DNA of 64,000 bases from Tubiluchus corallicola. Its lineage: Eukaryota; Priapulida; Priapulimorpha; Priapulimorphida; Tubiluchidae. Of this stretch, positions 46,408 through 59,404 are shown piece after piece; the stretch's first letter is position 1; each line of letters opens with the position of its first letter. The notes under the pieces were generated by a model, which made no database searches, was not told the DNA's origin, and saw nothing but the letters and a program-made list of their open reading frames with translations. The stretch lies in contig JAQGDQ010000002.1 of the NCBI GenBank assembly GCA_030141605.1, forward strand, positions 806,001 to 870,000, read 5' to 3'. The translations under genes were made by a program, and so were the position numbers.

Positions 46408-49400
46408 CTAGCTTCCATTCTGCTCCTCTTTTAGTTTCTTGTCATCAATGTCGGGAGTGTCAAAGCCTGAATCCATCAAACCCATCTGGTCAAAGTCCTA
46501 AACCAAAAAAGTGAAAACATTTATTTTTTACTTGTAGTTCATAATTCACAATTCATAAAATGCAAAATTATTAAACCATTTGGCAATTACATCCAATTCT
46601 GGGCTATTTTTTTGCGTAGCGTACTGTACATATGTCACTGTTGTAATTATTGTTGTATGTTGTCAGGATGTATTTCTCATCTATAAAGTATGCAATAAAA
46701 ATGCAGAAATATATGCAAGTGAAGATATGTCAGTCACCTGCAAACACATAATCAGAGCACTCAGCCACACAAAAGAAATGTCGAGTTGATTTCTGGATAG
46801 ACTTTTTTGTGTGTATATCATAGAATAAATCAGTGAGCATAAACCTTTTCTTTAGAATTTTTCTTGTCTTTCTTGGCTTAACTTGGTTTAACATTTGCTC
46901 TACTTAATTTTAAGCAACACCATTAATGCAGCAAATAATGCCTACATTCACTAAAATGTTTTAGAAGTTTAAATAGAATATAATTATATATATCACATAT
47001 ATATATATATCAGCATATATAAGACTTTTGTATAACTACCGTTATACTGACACTCCCAGAAAATCAACAATGCCCTAGGGCATGGCGGCACGCTTTAACA
47101 TTTAGTATCAACTAGGTATTACTTTGCACAATTGTTAACTTAACTAATAATTCCTAATTAACTTAACTAATAACGTCAAAATTTAACAAACTATTGACTT
47201 TGCTAGAACATTAAAATACTTAATCACGCTGAGAATAGCGGCAGTCCATTCACTCATGTAAAAATGAGCCCCTTGCTTCGTAAATGATATCGAGTTCTAT
47301 TTGAGACATACAGCAAAGTAATTGATCTCAACAGAAAGTTTCTGATATTCATACGTGCCATTATTGACAGAGAAACATGGAGCAAAAACAATCAATAACT
47401 GTACAATGAACAAGCACTCCATATTGATCTTCAGCTCTGTGCTGTCACTACCGTCAAGACAAGAAACAAACAATATGCATTGTTACACGAAGAAACACTG
47501 TTCTAGTTGTTGACATACATATTTTTGATGTGACATTAATTGAAGTACCCCGATCTACAATACTGTTAGACCCCAGCTTCATGGAATCTAATATACATTG
47601 GTTTCTCTGATCAGTAATTTCTGTGGCTGGTTTTCAGGGTTCATCATTTTTGTCATTACATGCATTCAAAGAAATTATCATCTTATCCTAGTTTCTAGAT
47701 TAAATTATTCTAGATTAATCACACAAAATTATTCTAGCTCATTTTTTATATACTCCGGCATTCTGCAAGCCAGCACACGATGTGAAGGTCTACTGGAAGG
47801 CAGCTTATTATCAAGGATGGTCCTCTACATATTTCACATGCACATGCATCAGTTGCACCTTCTGTTAAAAAGATAAGCAATGAGAGCACTACACTAAACA
47901 AACCTGCCCAGAGACAATTTTCCAGAAGTCACACATCTGTTTATTAACCAGGCTATGGTTTGATTAATTTGAGCTGCTAAGCTTTCCTCTCATGTAAGTG
48001 ATGGCTGATATTTTAACTAGTTAATGTGGAAGTAAAAGAGCCCCATTCCTGGGTATTTTTCTGCTGTTTTTTATGAAATTTATACCCCTTCCTTTGACAG
48101 AATAGGCACTGGGTGTTAAACACATAATACCTAAATTGTCTATTTGACAATAGGTGCTGTTAGCATGGGTTCAGCAGACCATATCCTGACACAACTAAGA
48201 CAATTTCCAAAATTCCGTACAAATAAAAACATTTGCACGGCACTTTATTAACATGGCTTTTGCTACATGTAGGTAGCAAGGCATCAGCATAAATGGGTAA
48301 AATAGGGTAAATGTACAACATGTGTACAGATAAATGGGCAAAGTAGGGTAAATATACACCATGTGTACAGATAAATGGGCTAAGTAGGGTAAATATACAC
48401 CATGTGTACAGATTATGCAATGTGCATTATTCCTAATAATTTCTGTTCAATTGTTATTATGCATAAAATGTTCTTTGGATGTCTGTAAGAAATATTTTGT
48501 TTCAAATAAACTTGAGCAAAACAGACTTTTATTCAAGTGTATCTGTAACAAGCACTGATGGGCAGTAATGACAGATATTCAAGTACTGAAGAACTGTTAC
48601 GATCATGTATAAACATTGATGCATTGATAGGATATTGCATATTTGATTATGCCTGCTACATTAGGTAAAGTATAAATATATTACTGACTGTGGCACTTTA
48701 AAGTGTAAAAATACCATGTAGAAATATATTACCTCCAATTCTCGAAGTACTTCGTCAACGTAATCTGTGGTTTGTTTCTTGTAACACACTGCTGCTTTGA
48801 TAGCATCTTTAAACATCTGAAAAGACATAGTGATTTTTTTCAAATTGCGCCTGTTTGTAAGTAAATGTAGTACACTAACTGTTCAATTTTAGCTTTACAG
48901 AAAAAGTTTGTTAAATGAAGCCAAGAAAAGTGCACATGATTTAATAAGAAGGTTTTATATTATTATACCTTTACAACATTAGTTCCATCAGATGCAGAAA
49001 CAAAGTAAAACGGCAATCCATGCTTTTTAGCGAAGTTAAAATTCTTCTGTGTTACTTTGTAATCAACTAAAACAAAAACATATTTATCAGACAATACAAG
49101 AAACTTGTAAAATTCTATTTCACTGGAAAAAAGTTTGATACAATTCTGAAATCAGTGCAACAACATGCAATGTCAAAAATCTGGCACAAAATGTTAATTT
49201 TAATTACTTTTGGTGGCCCTGATTCGAAAAAACCATCAATGAAAAGATACTAGATGAAGACATTTCATTTCAGTTCTGATATACAAATCAAAGAGAATGT
49301 CAGCATTGGAGCTATAACACAACATGTGCACATAAAGTACAACCGGCTAACTACTGTATGCTTACAGAATAATCGTTATCTTTAATGACCTTAAAAAAAT

Positions 49401-52400
49401 GTCCACCAAACTTTCCGCAAACCTTATACCCAAAAGATCATGAGATTAATATAATATAACATAATAATTAACATTTGGTACCAGATTTGAAAGTTTTTTT
49501 GTACATTTGGTGCACTATAAATTCTACTATGAATTATGTAAACTTTAATTATTTCATTAACAGGCATTCATAATAAGCCATTATTTACTTTTATCGTTTG
49601 CTAACTGATTTTTGCTATCTAATGAGTTAAGTTTATTAACTAAACAATGCTGATATTTATTTAAGCGAAGTTAACTTTATCAACTCACTTATGAATATGG
49701 TCTGTTTGAATTAATATTAAATACAAACCATCAATTTTATTTGCAGCACATAAGCATGGAATCTTTGGCCTAAATTCTCTAAGCTCTTTCAGCCAGTTTG
49801 GTAAGTTCTTGTACGTTATTTTGCGAGTGATATCAAAGACCTATGATTACAAACACAAAGCAAAATGAGTTACACAAGACCAAATATTAAAAATCTAGAA
49901 TACACAAACTTTATCCAAATAGATGCAAGCACTTTTTTAAAACATCAAGGATATAGAAATTTGCAAACTACAGTGTAACCATAGGATAAAACTGCAAAGT
50001 TTAAGGACTTGAGTCCTCTTGTAACTTCAGAGTGCATGAGTATTATTTAATATTTCAGGAACTTCCATTTCAAGAAAACTTTCAGATCACATGGCTGGTA
50101 TACCTAGATACAGAAATATCTTATTTCAGACCCCCACCAAAAATACGAATTAGGACCGAGTACTGCACCTGCAGTGCATATACTGTAATGTATCAAATAT
50201 TTAATCAGCCGTTCCAGCCATTCTAAAAAACTATCTAAGAAATAATTAATAATTAAACCATGATAAATTGTAGTTATTATATTTTTATTTTACAATTGAA
50301 AGTCTGAGTTTTGTTAGTTAACCTGCAAATATGCAAAGCTGCTGCTGTCCATCATTGATTTATCTTGCTGGACAACCTCATTAATAGACAAAGTAAACTA
50401 AATAAGCTATGCCACTCATTACTTAGAATGGTAATGACTGGAAGTGGAAACTACTGCTGCTCACTAACTAATTATCAACTGAGAAGTCACAAAATAATGT
50501 GATGCACCCACAGTCTTGACTTGGGAAAAAACTGTATTTTATCACAGGCACAGAATAATAGTTCTTATTTATTAAGGTCAGTCTAAAAAGTTGGTAATGA
50601 TAATGGTAATGTTTTGACTTACTAGAATACATGCATGAGCCTGGTGATAGTAAGACGGATGCATATTAGAAAATCGCTCTTGGCCAGCAGTGTCCCAGAA
50701 GTCAACAGTCACACTTTCGTCATCTACCTTGCATTGATATCGAAATAATGTAAGCGCATACGTAGACAACTGTTGCGGCTGACTAAGCAAATATTAGTTA
50801 AGATAAAAACTGAAGAAAACGATTAAAAATGACATCTTAGATTCATGAATAGGTTAGCAAGCTTGAGCATACAAAGAAAAATAGGACATTCACTTGTAAG
50901 TGTTAACTAAGATAAAAAGTACATTGATTCCTTAGTTTATTTGATGATGATTAAAATCTTTTAATTCGACATGTCGAAGCAAAAGAGGTTTATCAAATTA
51001 AAAAGTTGCCCAATTCAACAAAGCATTCGAAGAGAAGAATTCAAAAACAAAAAATAATAGAGATGCTGCAATTCCAAATACAGCTTCGTTTCCTATGAAG
51101 TAGGAAATCAAGTAACCTATGTCTGCAGCCTGCAACAGTGACATTTATTACCCCATTGGCACATCAGGGAATCCAGAAATAGTGATTTTGATGGATGGTA
51201 TCACTTTCTTTCAACTTGTCTTCTCAATACATTCTGCTTTTTGATAATCCGAATTTAATGATGATGAAAACTTAATGCTTCAGAAATTACTTTACATGTT
51301 GGTCCTTTCAAGGACAAAATTAAATGCCATCTCAAGCAAATTTTATACAACACCAAGATGTTCCATCCAGCATTTCAATAGTTCACTTTTGTATAGATTT
51401 TGTGCCTATTCCGTACTGGCCTACTGGAATGACTGGATGCAAGACGGAGTTAAAAATGACCTGCAAGTATTGTTTATTTTTATTTATATGGTTCCAACAT
51501 TATATGATTATGCAGATCACATAAAATGCATTCCAAGATACTGATATCACTAACTGATGGCATCCCTAGGAACAACATCATAATAAATAATATTCCTTAT
51601 TTATTAACTAGAAACTATGCAGGAAACATTACAATTTGGTATAAGCAATGTACAAAAATCATTAGCGGAGACAGTAGCAACACATGTGCATTGCATACAT
51701 TGGATCGTAGGTATTAGTGCTAATATTATATTAGCATACTGAATTTTTTCAAGCTTCAACAAGCCAATTTTTTTTAATCTCTGATCAGAATCAAATTATT
51801 TGCAAGCGATTAGTTGCTGAACATCATATGTTCCCGAATTTTACCTCAATGATAACAAAGAATATACTGATCTCTGGAGCATTTTTGTTTTCAGTCTAAC
51901 AAGCTACTGACAAACTCCTATAGAAATGTTGACATACAAAGAACATACGGGATACATAAAATGCTAATATTTTAAATTGTTAAAGTAGGCATATTTAAAA
52001 TTTGATAATTCATATTCATGTAATAAAGGATACTAGTCATCCATCAGAAATCTCTCTACTAATCTGAAATAAAAAAGTGAAATAGATTAACAGAAATATA
52101 AGATACCATTGCTCATTCAGCTTTACAAATTCACTGGCTCCAGTATAATCACTGTCCATTTCATTACATAAAACATTTAAAGACTTGAAAGAAAACATTT
52201 CAATACACACTGACAATTTTTCAGTTCAAAGTGGAATTACTGGTAACTTCTGATTCAAATAACACAAAGCAGACAAGGTCCATTAACTGCGGCTTAAGTA
52301 AAGAGAAGAACGCTACTTGATTTTTAATACTTTCTAGTAAAACAAAAAATTTAATTTGCTTTGAATAAAGCGAAAATGTGGATTTAATGAGCTTACTACC

Positions 52401-52954
52401 GGTTGACGTATCTCCAAATGTTGACTGCCTTGCTCAATCATTAAGATTACTTTTTAATACCAAAATTTAGGTTTTTTTCTAAGGAAAACTGTGACTTCTG
52501 AAACTTACACTTATTAATAAAGAAAATGTGCAGAGATGTTTGCTGAAGACCGTAGAAAAACATTTCTGCAAACTGTAAATTTTAAACTTAACAGCTATAA
52601 ACGCACACTGTGTGGTAAACCAGAATGATAAGTCTAGATTGAAATATTTTCACAAGTGTTTACTTTAGTACAAGTCCTTTAATATTTTTCTAACAGTCTT
52701 GTGCAGTCGATGAAACACCAAACTATAACTATATTTTGTACACTAAATTACTATAATTAATTATAATATAAGCCTACAGTGTTATAATACTGAAACAGTT
52801 TTGTCATTGTGAAACTTCCAAAAAGAAGCAACTTTTAAAATAACAACTCTTACTTCGACTTCCCAACAGCTGAATCTCCTAAGCATATAACTTTCACCGT
52901 TGTGTCACCACTTTTACTTTGTTTATCATAATCTGGAGATTTGCTATCCGCCAT
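46408..52954 (-). CDS. RABL2: RABL2 small GTPase (Rab-like protein 2), complete, 7 coding exons, 224 aa
   Basis: RABL2 is an atypical Rab-like GTPase that binds CEP19 at the mother centriole and regulates intraflagellar-transport entry and ciliary signalling (family knowledge). Coding exons, 5' to 3': 52954-52854, 52063-52034, 50782-50623, 49840-49729, 49066-48969, 48816-48733, 46497-46408 (TAG). Total 675 bases in one frame; human RABL2B is 229 aa. Motifs: P-loop GDSAVGKSK (26-34), with the RABL2-typical K after GKS; YQPQQLSTYALTLF (44-57), matching the RABL2 switch I region; WDTAGQE (73-79); NKID (131-134); SAS (158-160). The C-terminus is acidic with no Cys, so no prenylation site, as in RABL2. 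The sequence is close to human RABL2 over its whole length. The ATG at 52954 sits in CAAGGATGGCGG and matches the human N-terminal spacing. Confidence 0.96.
46983..47022. repeat. (TA)n microsatellite
   Basis: Interrupted tatata runs in the last RABL2 intron. Confidence 0.85.
48289..48411. repeat. Three tandem copies of a 41-bp unit
   Basis: Units 48289-48329, 48330-48370 and 48371-48411 all begin ataaatggg and end catgtgtacag. Units 2 and 3 are almost identical and unit 1 differs at several positions, so the array grew by recent duplication of its downstream part. It lies in the last RABL2 intron. Confidence 0.92.
52034..52063 (-). CDS. RABL2 exon 2, a 30-nt microexon
   Basis: This exon supplies the last base of Lys34, then LVERFLMDD and two bases of Tyr44. 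It is flanked by an acceptor ttatttcag and a weak donor gtatcc. Without it exon 1 (ending GKSA-type split codon AA) and exon 3 (starting T, then QPQQ) would lose the end of the P-loop helix; with it the protein matches the KLMERFLMDGFQPQQ region of human RABL2 in length and sequence. Too short to appear as an open reading frame of its own; found by looking for the missing segment in the 1.9-kb gap between the neighbouring exons. Confidence 0.9.
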
Positions 52955-53040
52955 CCTTGCAAATATGTGACGCAAAGAATTGTGGGAATGTTTTAAAGTT
53001 TTCTGATTGGCTGTTGACTTGGGATTTAAAGTCTTCAAGG
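52954..53040 (-). promoter_or_regulatory. Probable RABL2 core promoter/5' UTR
   Basis: Directly upstream of the RABL2 ATG there is no TATA box. There is an inverted CCAAT box (attgg at 53006-53010), a GTGGGAA motif (52982-52988; the core recognised by CSL/RBPJ in animals), and the start codon itself lies in a YY1-like AAGGATGGCGGA context. These are typical of TATA-less housekeeping promoters. Motif matches only; no transcription start can be seen. Confidence 0.35.
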
Positions 53041-56024
53041 ATTAAATGATTAGTGTAAACTGCCGCTAACAGAGGACGCCACAATCATAGTTTTCGTCGT
53101 GAATCGAGTCCGAAATCCGAATTCCAAGAATTGTTTCTGAAGATGACGTACGGAGAAGCGATCGATATCTTCACAAAACAACAACTTTAGTCATAATGAC
53201 TCATGTATGACTAAATGCTCATGTACTTACTTACATGAGTTATGAACCATTCAGATACCTCCTATAAAAGCAATGTTGTGTCAGTAACACTTCTTTGGAG
53301 CCCACCGGAAGACGCGAACACAACCACCAGGCTTCGTGAAAACCTGAATAGCAGGCCTATTCTGGCCTATCGGAAATTGCTCATTAGACTTACACGCTAG
53401 TGTCATTTCATAAAAACTAAAGAAAAACTATTTATTGCTTGCTTAATGTCAACAACTGATAAATCGTACACGTGGCAAAATATTTTCTTGCTTCGTCATG
53501 GTCATGTGAGACTTAGCAGCTAGTATTGCTCAACTTAGCCATATGAATGTTGCAATCAGGATGTAAAATGGGAAAATACAAAACGCAGTTTCAACGCGAA
53601 GGACAGAAGACTTCATCCTTCAGTAGTTGGTTGAGAATTGTGTTCTGCGGAATGGCGAGGATGGACTCCGGAAGACGTGGACGGAACGTAACAAGCATGT
53701 TTGCTAAGTTTAAAAAAATTGAGACAGTTGAATGTTTATAAGCTTACTGCGATTCCCGTGGCGGAAAGCATGCAATGATTGTATACGGAACTATTGAATC
53801 ACGTCAATTTATAGACAGGTGTGCAAATTGGACTACGGGCTTGTGATTACAGGTGGGCTAATTTCGTTATCAGTGGGTGAGGTAAATTTTATGATTTGAT
53901 ATTTTGTTTACAAGTTCAGAGCTCGCCCACGCACGCTTATATTTGACAGGTGTAGGCAGTAGTGTTCAATTGTGCAAGTTAATTGTTGGTAGTTTGTGCA
54001 CCTGATCAGTGCCTGAATTAAAGATTAACTTACGCATGCCGGGCATTTCTATTTTTATTTTTTTGGTTTTAGAATTAGGTCATAGGTTTTTATAGCAGCA
54101 TAATGAACGTAGTAATCTTTGACTACTAGCAACATACAAAGCAAAAAACAGGAAATTTCAAAGCCACATTACGCTAATGTTTGTTCTATGCGTAAATCAT
54201 GAATGTGGTTAACCTTTATTTGAGTGATGCTGATTAAACTAAACTTGATTATCTGAAAGATATTTTCTGATTTTCTATTAATCTTTGATTAGCTAACACA
54301 ATATTTTCTTAGTAAAAGTGAACTTTCTACGATTTTGTCGTCTAAACTTGTGGCTTTTATAAATGGGGATAGATGAACAACAACGCATTATAATCATAAA
54401 AAATTTACGAAAACCTTGTAAAGTAGACTACAATTTCCATGCTTCAAGATGGACTGCTGGATTCTCAAATGTCAAAAAATCTTCGAAAACAGCGAGCAGA
54501 GATTACAGATAGCACCCATACCTTGACAAGACGCGTAGGTGCCATAATTTAAATAAATTTTATGGCGTTACGCCGTGTTGTCAGAGAAAAGGTGTAGTTG
54601 CAACCAAAAATCAGCATTTCCACGTTAAACTTTTTTAGAGTGACCAAAAGCTTGAAAATGGCGGTGTGCTGGTTTTTTGTCAGCATTTAGTTATAATAGA
54701 TAAGTCTATATAACTGTTATAAAGTTGTTTAGAATATTTAAAAGTTTGATCTTATTAACAACTTACATTTGCCATCTAATGTAAATTTGTAGCCTACATG
54801 TTGAACGGTGACTTTGGCATTTGAATTTTTGATTGGGAAAATTAAAACACGTGAGATCCCAAACGCAAATGTTATAAGTTTTAACAAAATAAATTGGTTT
54901 AAAGGTGCACATACACATACGTGCGGGAGTGTGCGGCGGCGCCATATGCGAATCATTCGGTCGGTGTGGTAGATACGTTAAGTAGTCCAGTGACAATAAT
55001 TGCGGAGTGCGTGCTTCGATCGGCACCACGTTTTTGTATGTTGATTTTTTTCATAATTAATAGCTGTCCTGGGTTAGGTTTCGCACTTTCTGCACTCTCC
55101 AGACAAACTGCAGTGCACATACATCCGCATATACATTGCTTCACAATGCTAATGCACACTTCGTGAATGAGTGTGTGCTTTTGTGGACTTTTTTTTACAA
55201 AAACTGGATGTTTTTCGCGTGGGCTGTAGAGTTTCTATAGACCTATAGGCCAAACAACGCCGGTTGGCCTACTTCGCAGAAGCAAAGCAACACGGAATTT
55301 TATAGATAAGATTTATATGTCCAGCCAAAGTGTAACGATTCACCAGAAGCTGAACTTGAATTGACTTTCTGTGAATCAGTCTATGAACTTCTTGATGATA
55401 TTTCGCAGAAGCAACGGACAGTGTGGTTTACGCAGAATACGTTAAATTTTAATGTCATTGAACGAAACTGCGCAGACAATTTACCGCGCAATTAGACAAC
55501 AAAAGCTTTGAATAGATAAATAATTATTATGCACAGCAATAGGAAATTTATTATTGTTGAATTAATTCATTCTTATCCCAATTTTTAATTCTGGCCTTTA
55601 TTTTTTGCGTTTTCTTCTTGCTTTTTTCTTCTTTCTATTTTTCTTTCTCTCCGTGTTCCTTCCCCTTCCGCCCTCTCAATTTCTTCAGTTTTTTCCTTTT
55701 CTCCATTTTTTTCTTTTTTCCATTTCGATTTAATTATGTTTATTTTTCCCCTGTATTTTTCTTTCTGAGTAAACCCCATTTTTGCCCTGTGCTATCTAAT
55801 GTCGTGTAACGTTTTCAAGTGTTTCTTTTCAATTTCTTCTCGCACAGACAATTCGTTTTGTCTTGTCACTTTCTCCTGTAATTTGCATTACTTTTCTAAG
55901 TGAGATATAATCCATTTGACGTCTCTCCCTGCATTCAATTGTTAAAAGGAAAAAATTAGCCTAATATTAATGCGTAAGCCTTTAGAATTTCTCTTGCACA
56001 AAGCTTGCAACACACAAAGACGTT
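53041..56024. other. Intergenic region upstream of RABL2, no recognised gene
   Basis: Short ORFs only (up to 88 codons), overlapping on both strands and without known motifs. The pyrimidine tract at 55600-55780 is listed separately. Confidence 0.5.
55600..55780. repeat. Polypyrimidine tract (C/T-rich)
   Basis: About 180 bp of ttcttctttc-type sequence with few purines, and no regular unit. Confidence 0.75.
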
Positions 56025-56095
56025 GTTCAACTTGGCGCGCTTGCTAACTTGCAAAAAACGTCAATCAGGCAAACTTTATGCGCATGCGTATACTG
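56025..56095. promoter_or_regulatory. Possible E2F/NRF1 motif cluster
   Basis: TTGGCGCGC (56032-56040), an E2F-type site, and TGCGCATGCGTA (56079-56090), an 11 of 12 match to the NRF1 consensus, within 60 bp. Motif-only evidence; no gene was recognised downstream. Confidence 0.3.
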
Positions 56096-56137
56096 CGCTA
56101 AATCGACAATATTGGTAAACATTTTTCTTTGTTTGTG

Positions 56138-56290
56138 ACTTCAATAAAAATTGCCTCGGTGGTGCTATTATAGGTCACCTCGGGCCATTGCTGCCGGCCA
56201 CCTGTCCTAATATGACCTTCGTACAACAACATACGCCGTTTGTAGCTTTGCGTGGGTTTTCCTAGCGTTTGAAATGTTGCTAAATACTTA
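56138..56290 (+). repeat. Dispersed repeat, copy A
   Basis: About 150 bp homologous to 58292-58432 in direct orientation. Shared blocks are aaattgcctcgg, cattgctgccggccacctgt, atgaccttcg and atgttgctaa, with indels between. It is GC-richer than its surroundings, with no ORF of note. Confidence 0.85.
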
Positions 56291-58039
56291 GCTAGTTAGC
56301 CCAGCAGCCGTTATAATTGTGAGCGGAAATACCAATAAAGATTATGCAGTTGTTGAGTTGATAGAACTGTTAAAATATTCAGGTTTCAACAGTTGAAAAA
56401 ATAAGCAAACGCAGAGTTGTGTATCAGTCAGCAAGATGTGATTTCAGTAAAGTACTTAAGGTCATAATAACTTAAAGAAAGAAGGAATAATAACATTTCA
56501 ATAACATTTCTAAGCTTTGCCGAAATTTTAATATCCTGCCTGCTAGTGAAAAATTTAATTTTTGTAACACTAAAGACTGTGATCTTTTATGTGTAAATGT
56601 TATTTTTTAAAAATTCGTGTGTTGGTCACATTTGATGTTGCAATAATTACTGCGTGATTGTTTATGTCTTTGTATTGTAGTTGTTTTATTTTCGTGTTTG
56701 ATAATTTGTTATTCCTAGTCTTGTGCATTGCACTGTTCTTTTGTGAAACTGTGCAATTGTTATACCCAAATAAAATAAAAATAAATTTTAAATTATAATG
56801 CCATAAAGGATATTAAAAATGTTCAATGTTGGAAAATTATTTCAGCAAACTTTTAAAAAAATTACGACGATAAATAATCCTTTAAGGCCATTGTAACGGA
56901 GATTTATTCACTATATTAGCAGCATTGATGGTTGTGATTACATATTGCAGGTCGACTTAATTCTGTCAGTTTTCATGTAAATTAAGGGATTGACACTAGG
57001 CAAGAGTTAAGCGGTCATCACTCCAGGCTAGAGTTTCACATTGCAATAGAGGCTTCCTTCAACATAACCCATCATTAAAATTTCGCTTAAGCAGCTCCTG
57101 CGGAAACAGGGCTTACAGGAAAACTAGGTCACAGGGACCTGTAGTCATCATAGGTCAACTTAACCGTAATGGAAATAAGCGGCGTGTGACACCTGCATAT
57201 TTTGGAGACCCACCAAGCAATACAGGCAAATAAGGCAATGCACCAGCTGCATGGCCTTGCAATTATTATCTTTCGTTATTTTTTCGCAAACGAGATGCAA
57301 TCTCGTTTGCACATTCAAACGAATAGCCGATACTAACGTGAGGGTGGCTTTGTAAGGTATGGCAGTGAGTGGCAACTATACGCAGTACTTACGAAATGAG
57401 AATAGGTCTAATCTGGAGATGATTTTTCGTCCGCTTAATTAATGCCCTATTTTTCCAAGTTCATTAATCAGTAAATATTAATAACCCAAGTAGCTTTTCT
57501 TGCGGACCTAAATTAAAGTGCCATAGCAGCTGCAAAAATTACACATTAAAAATGTAAAAGAAAATGTTATTGTCGTAAACATACTCCCGCCTTATTTGCT
57601 TTATCTAAACTGCCCAGCCTAGCCTTGATAAATTTATGGGCGCTTTCAGATAAAGAAAAATGCATGTTCAAGAATTTTATAAACGGTTGGCTGAAAACTA
57701 CGATGCGTGTCTGTAATCATCGGCCATTGTCTGCCAGCAGAAATCTGTGTCTGCTGTGCACTTTTGCATGCCATGATTAATAAAGGGTTATTTGCGAAGA
57801 TGGTGGATAGGCGGGGTTTTATCAACCGTCACTTGAAGCTGGTTAGTCTTATTATAATTCAGAACAATTACCTGTATCGTTGCTGCATTTATCAATTATT
57901 GTAGAAGATCGGGAATTGGGTCAGTAAAATTTAATAATGAGGGATATCCTCAAACTGCCTAAACTGATGGCATGTCATGACTGATGACAATGGCGACGAA
58001 TGGCCTTACGAAAAAGTACAGATTAGTTAAGATTGCACG

Positions 58040-58285
58040 TGTCTGTAATGAGCGATGATGATGATGATGACAACAGCTGTGATAATGTTGTGCTGCTGCA
58101 GCTGTTGTTGGTGCTCAAAAAATGGTGGTAGTGATGGCGAAGACAAAGACGATAAGTGATCAAGATGACCTCTATTGATGATGATGAATATGACGTTGAT
58201 GATAAAGATGACGATGATAATGGTGACGATGATGACATGGTAATGGTGCTGTTATTACTGGTGCTGCTGCTGATGATGATGGTGA
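58040..58285. repeat. Degenerate GAT-rich trinucleotide region
   Basis: Gatgatgatgatgac-type units with interruptions. It ends directly at the start of the dispersed repeat copy at 58292-58432. Confidence 0.8.
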
Positions 58286-58291
58286 TAATAA

Positions 58292-58432
58292 CAATTTCGA
58301 TATAAATTGCCTCGGTTATGCTGTTTGAGTCACATTGCTGCCGGCCACCTGTCCTCACATGACCTTCGCGCAACAAGATGCGCCATTTGTAACTTTGGGT
58401 TTTTGCTAGGGTATGAATGTTGCTAAGCACTA
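58292..58432 (+). repeat. Dispersed repeat, copy B
   Basis: About 140 bp, direct-orientation relative of 56138-56290, with the same order of shared blocks. Abuts a GAT-rich array on its left. The family is not recognised; the conserved core suggests a SINE-like or MITE fragment, but no tRNA-like promoter is evident. Confidence 0.85.
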
Positions 58433-59404
58433 TGATGACTGCGGTAGTGTAATGGTGCTAGTAGAAGTGATGGCGGCAATAGTGTTGAGCCACTGGAAAA
58501 GAGATGAGAGGAATAAAAACTATGAGAGACAGAAAAAAATAGGCGCAGAAAATTGGCAGCGCAGTTGATTTATTAAAGAATAGCAAGGGTAAATTTAATT
58601 GCGATGGCGATATTGGCGTTGGCGTACCCAGTAAATGGTAGCTACCACTTTAGTACGTAGGCTACTGCTGGTAGAAATTTTTAAAGTAACTGAGTCAGTT
58701 TATGCGATTTTTTATAAATCGAAGAGATCAGATGACTCTAGGAGTTCTGAAACCCAGTTTTACAGATGCCGTTGACATGAGTCAGGCTCAGCTAGCCAGG
58801 TCATTGTGTGTTTATACATCTGCCAGATCAGTCATTACCGGAAGGCGTGGGCGTGTGGGAAAAAACTGTAATATGTATCACAAGATAGTGAGAGTGAGGA
58901 TTGCTGGAAACTGGAAACTGGAGTAGTCAAAAATTAAAAACTCGTGCGAAGTTTGAAAGAGACTATTTCAGTTGTTAATTTCATTTGCTAATGTGACCTG
59001 TGGGTGGTCAAGTCTCAGTGGGAGCTCTGAAACGAACAGTGATTTTTCAAAAGTTACTTTTCTCACGGTTTTCTACCGCCCAGTCAATTACCACGGTTAT
59101 CAGAAGTTGGCATTATTGCATTTACTTTTTTGTGACGTATTTCCTCTGTATAACAGTGAGCTGTTTTCAAGGCCTGCAAGCTGCAGTGATTGCAGTAATT
59201 GCAACAGCACAAACATGCAAGTCCCGCAACACGGCGGCGGCGAGGATTTACCAATGAAAAATTATTAACTTTAGGAAGTTATATTAATGCAGCATCGTCA
59301 TCATACAATTACTAGTAGAAATTACTACTATGAGAGTATATGTACAGTAGAATATAGCGCAGCAGATTTTCTGCCACTTGTTAGTTATCTTGCCGATAAT
59401 TTTC

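Noticed and set aside
48550-48580. Terminus of another hAT family (cactgatgggcagtaat)
   Set aside because: Only about 16 bases resemble such an end, with no partner end or target duplication.
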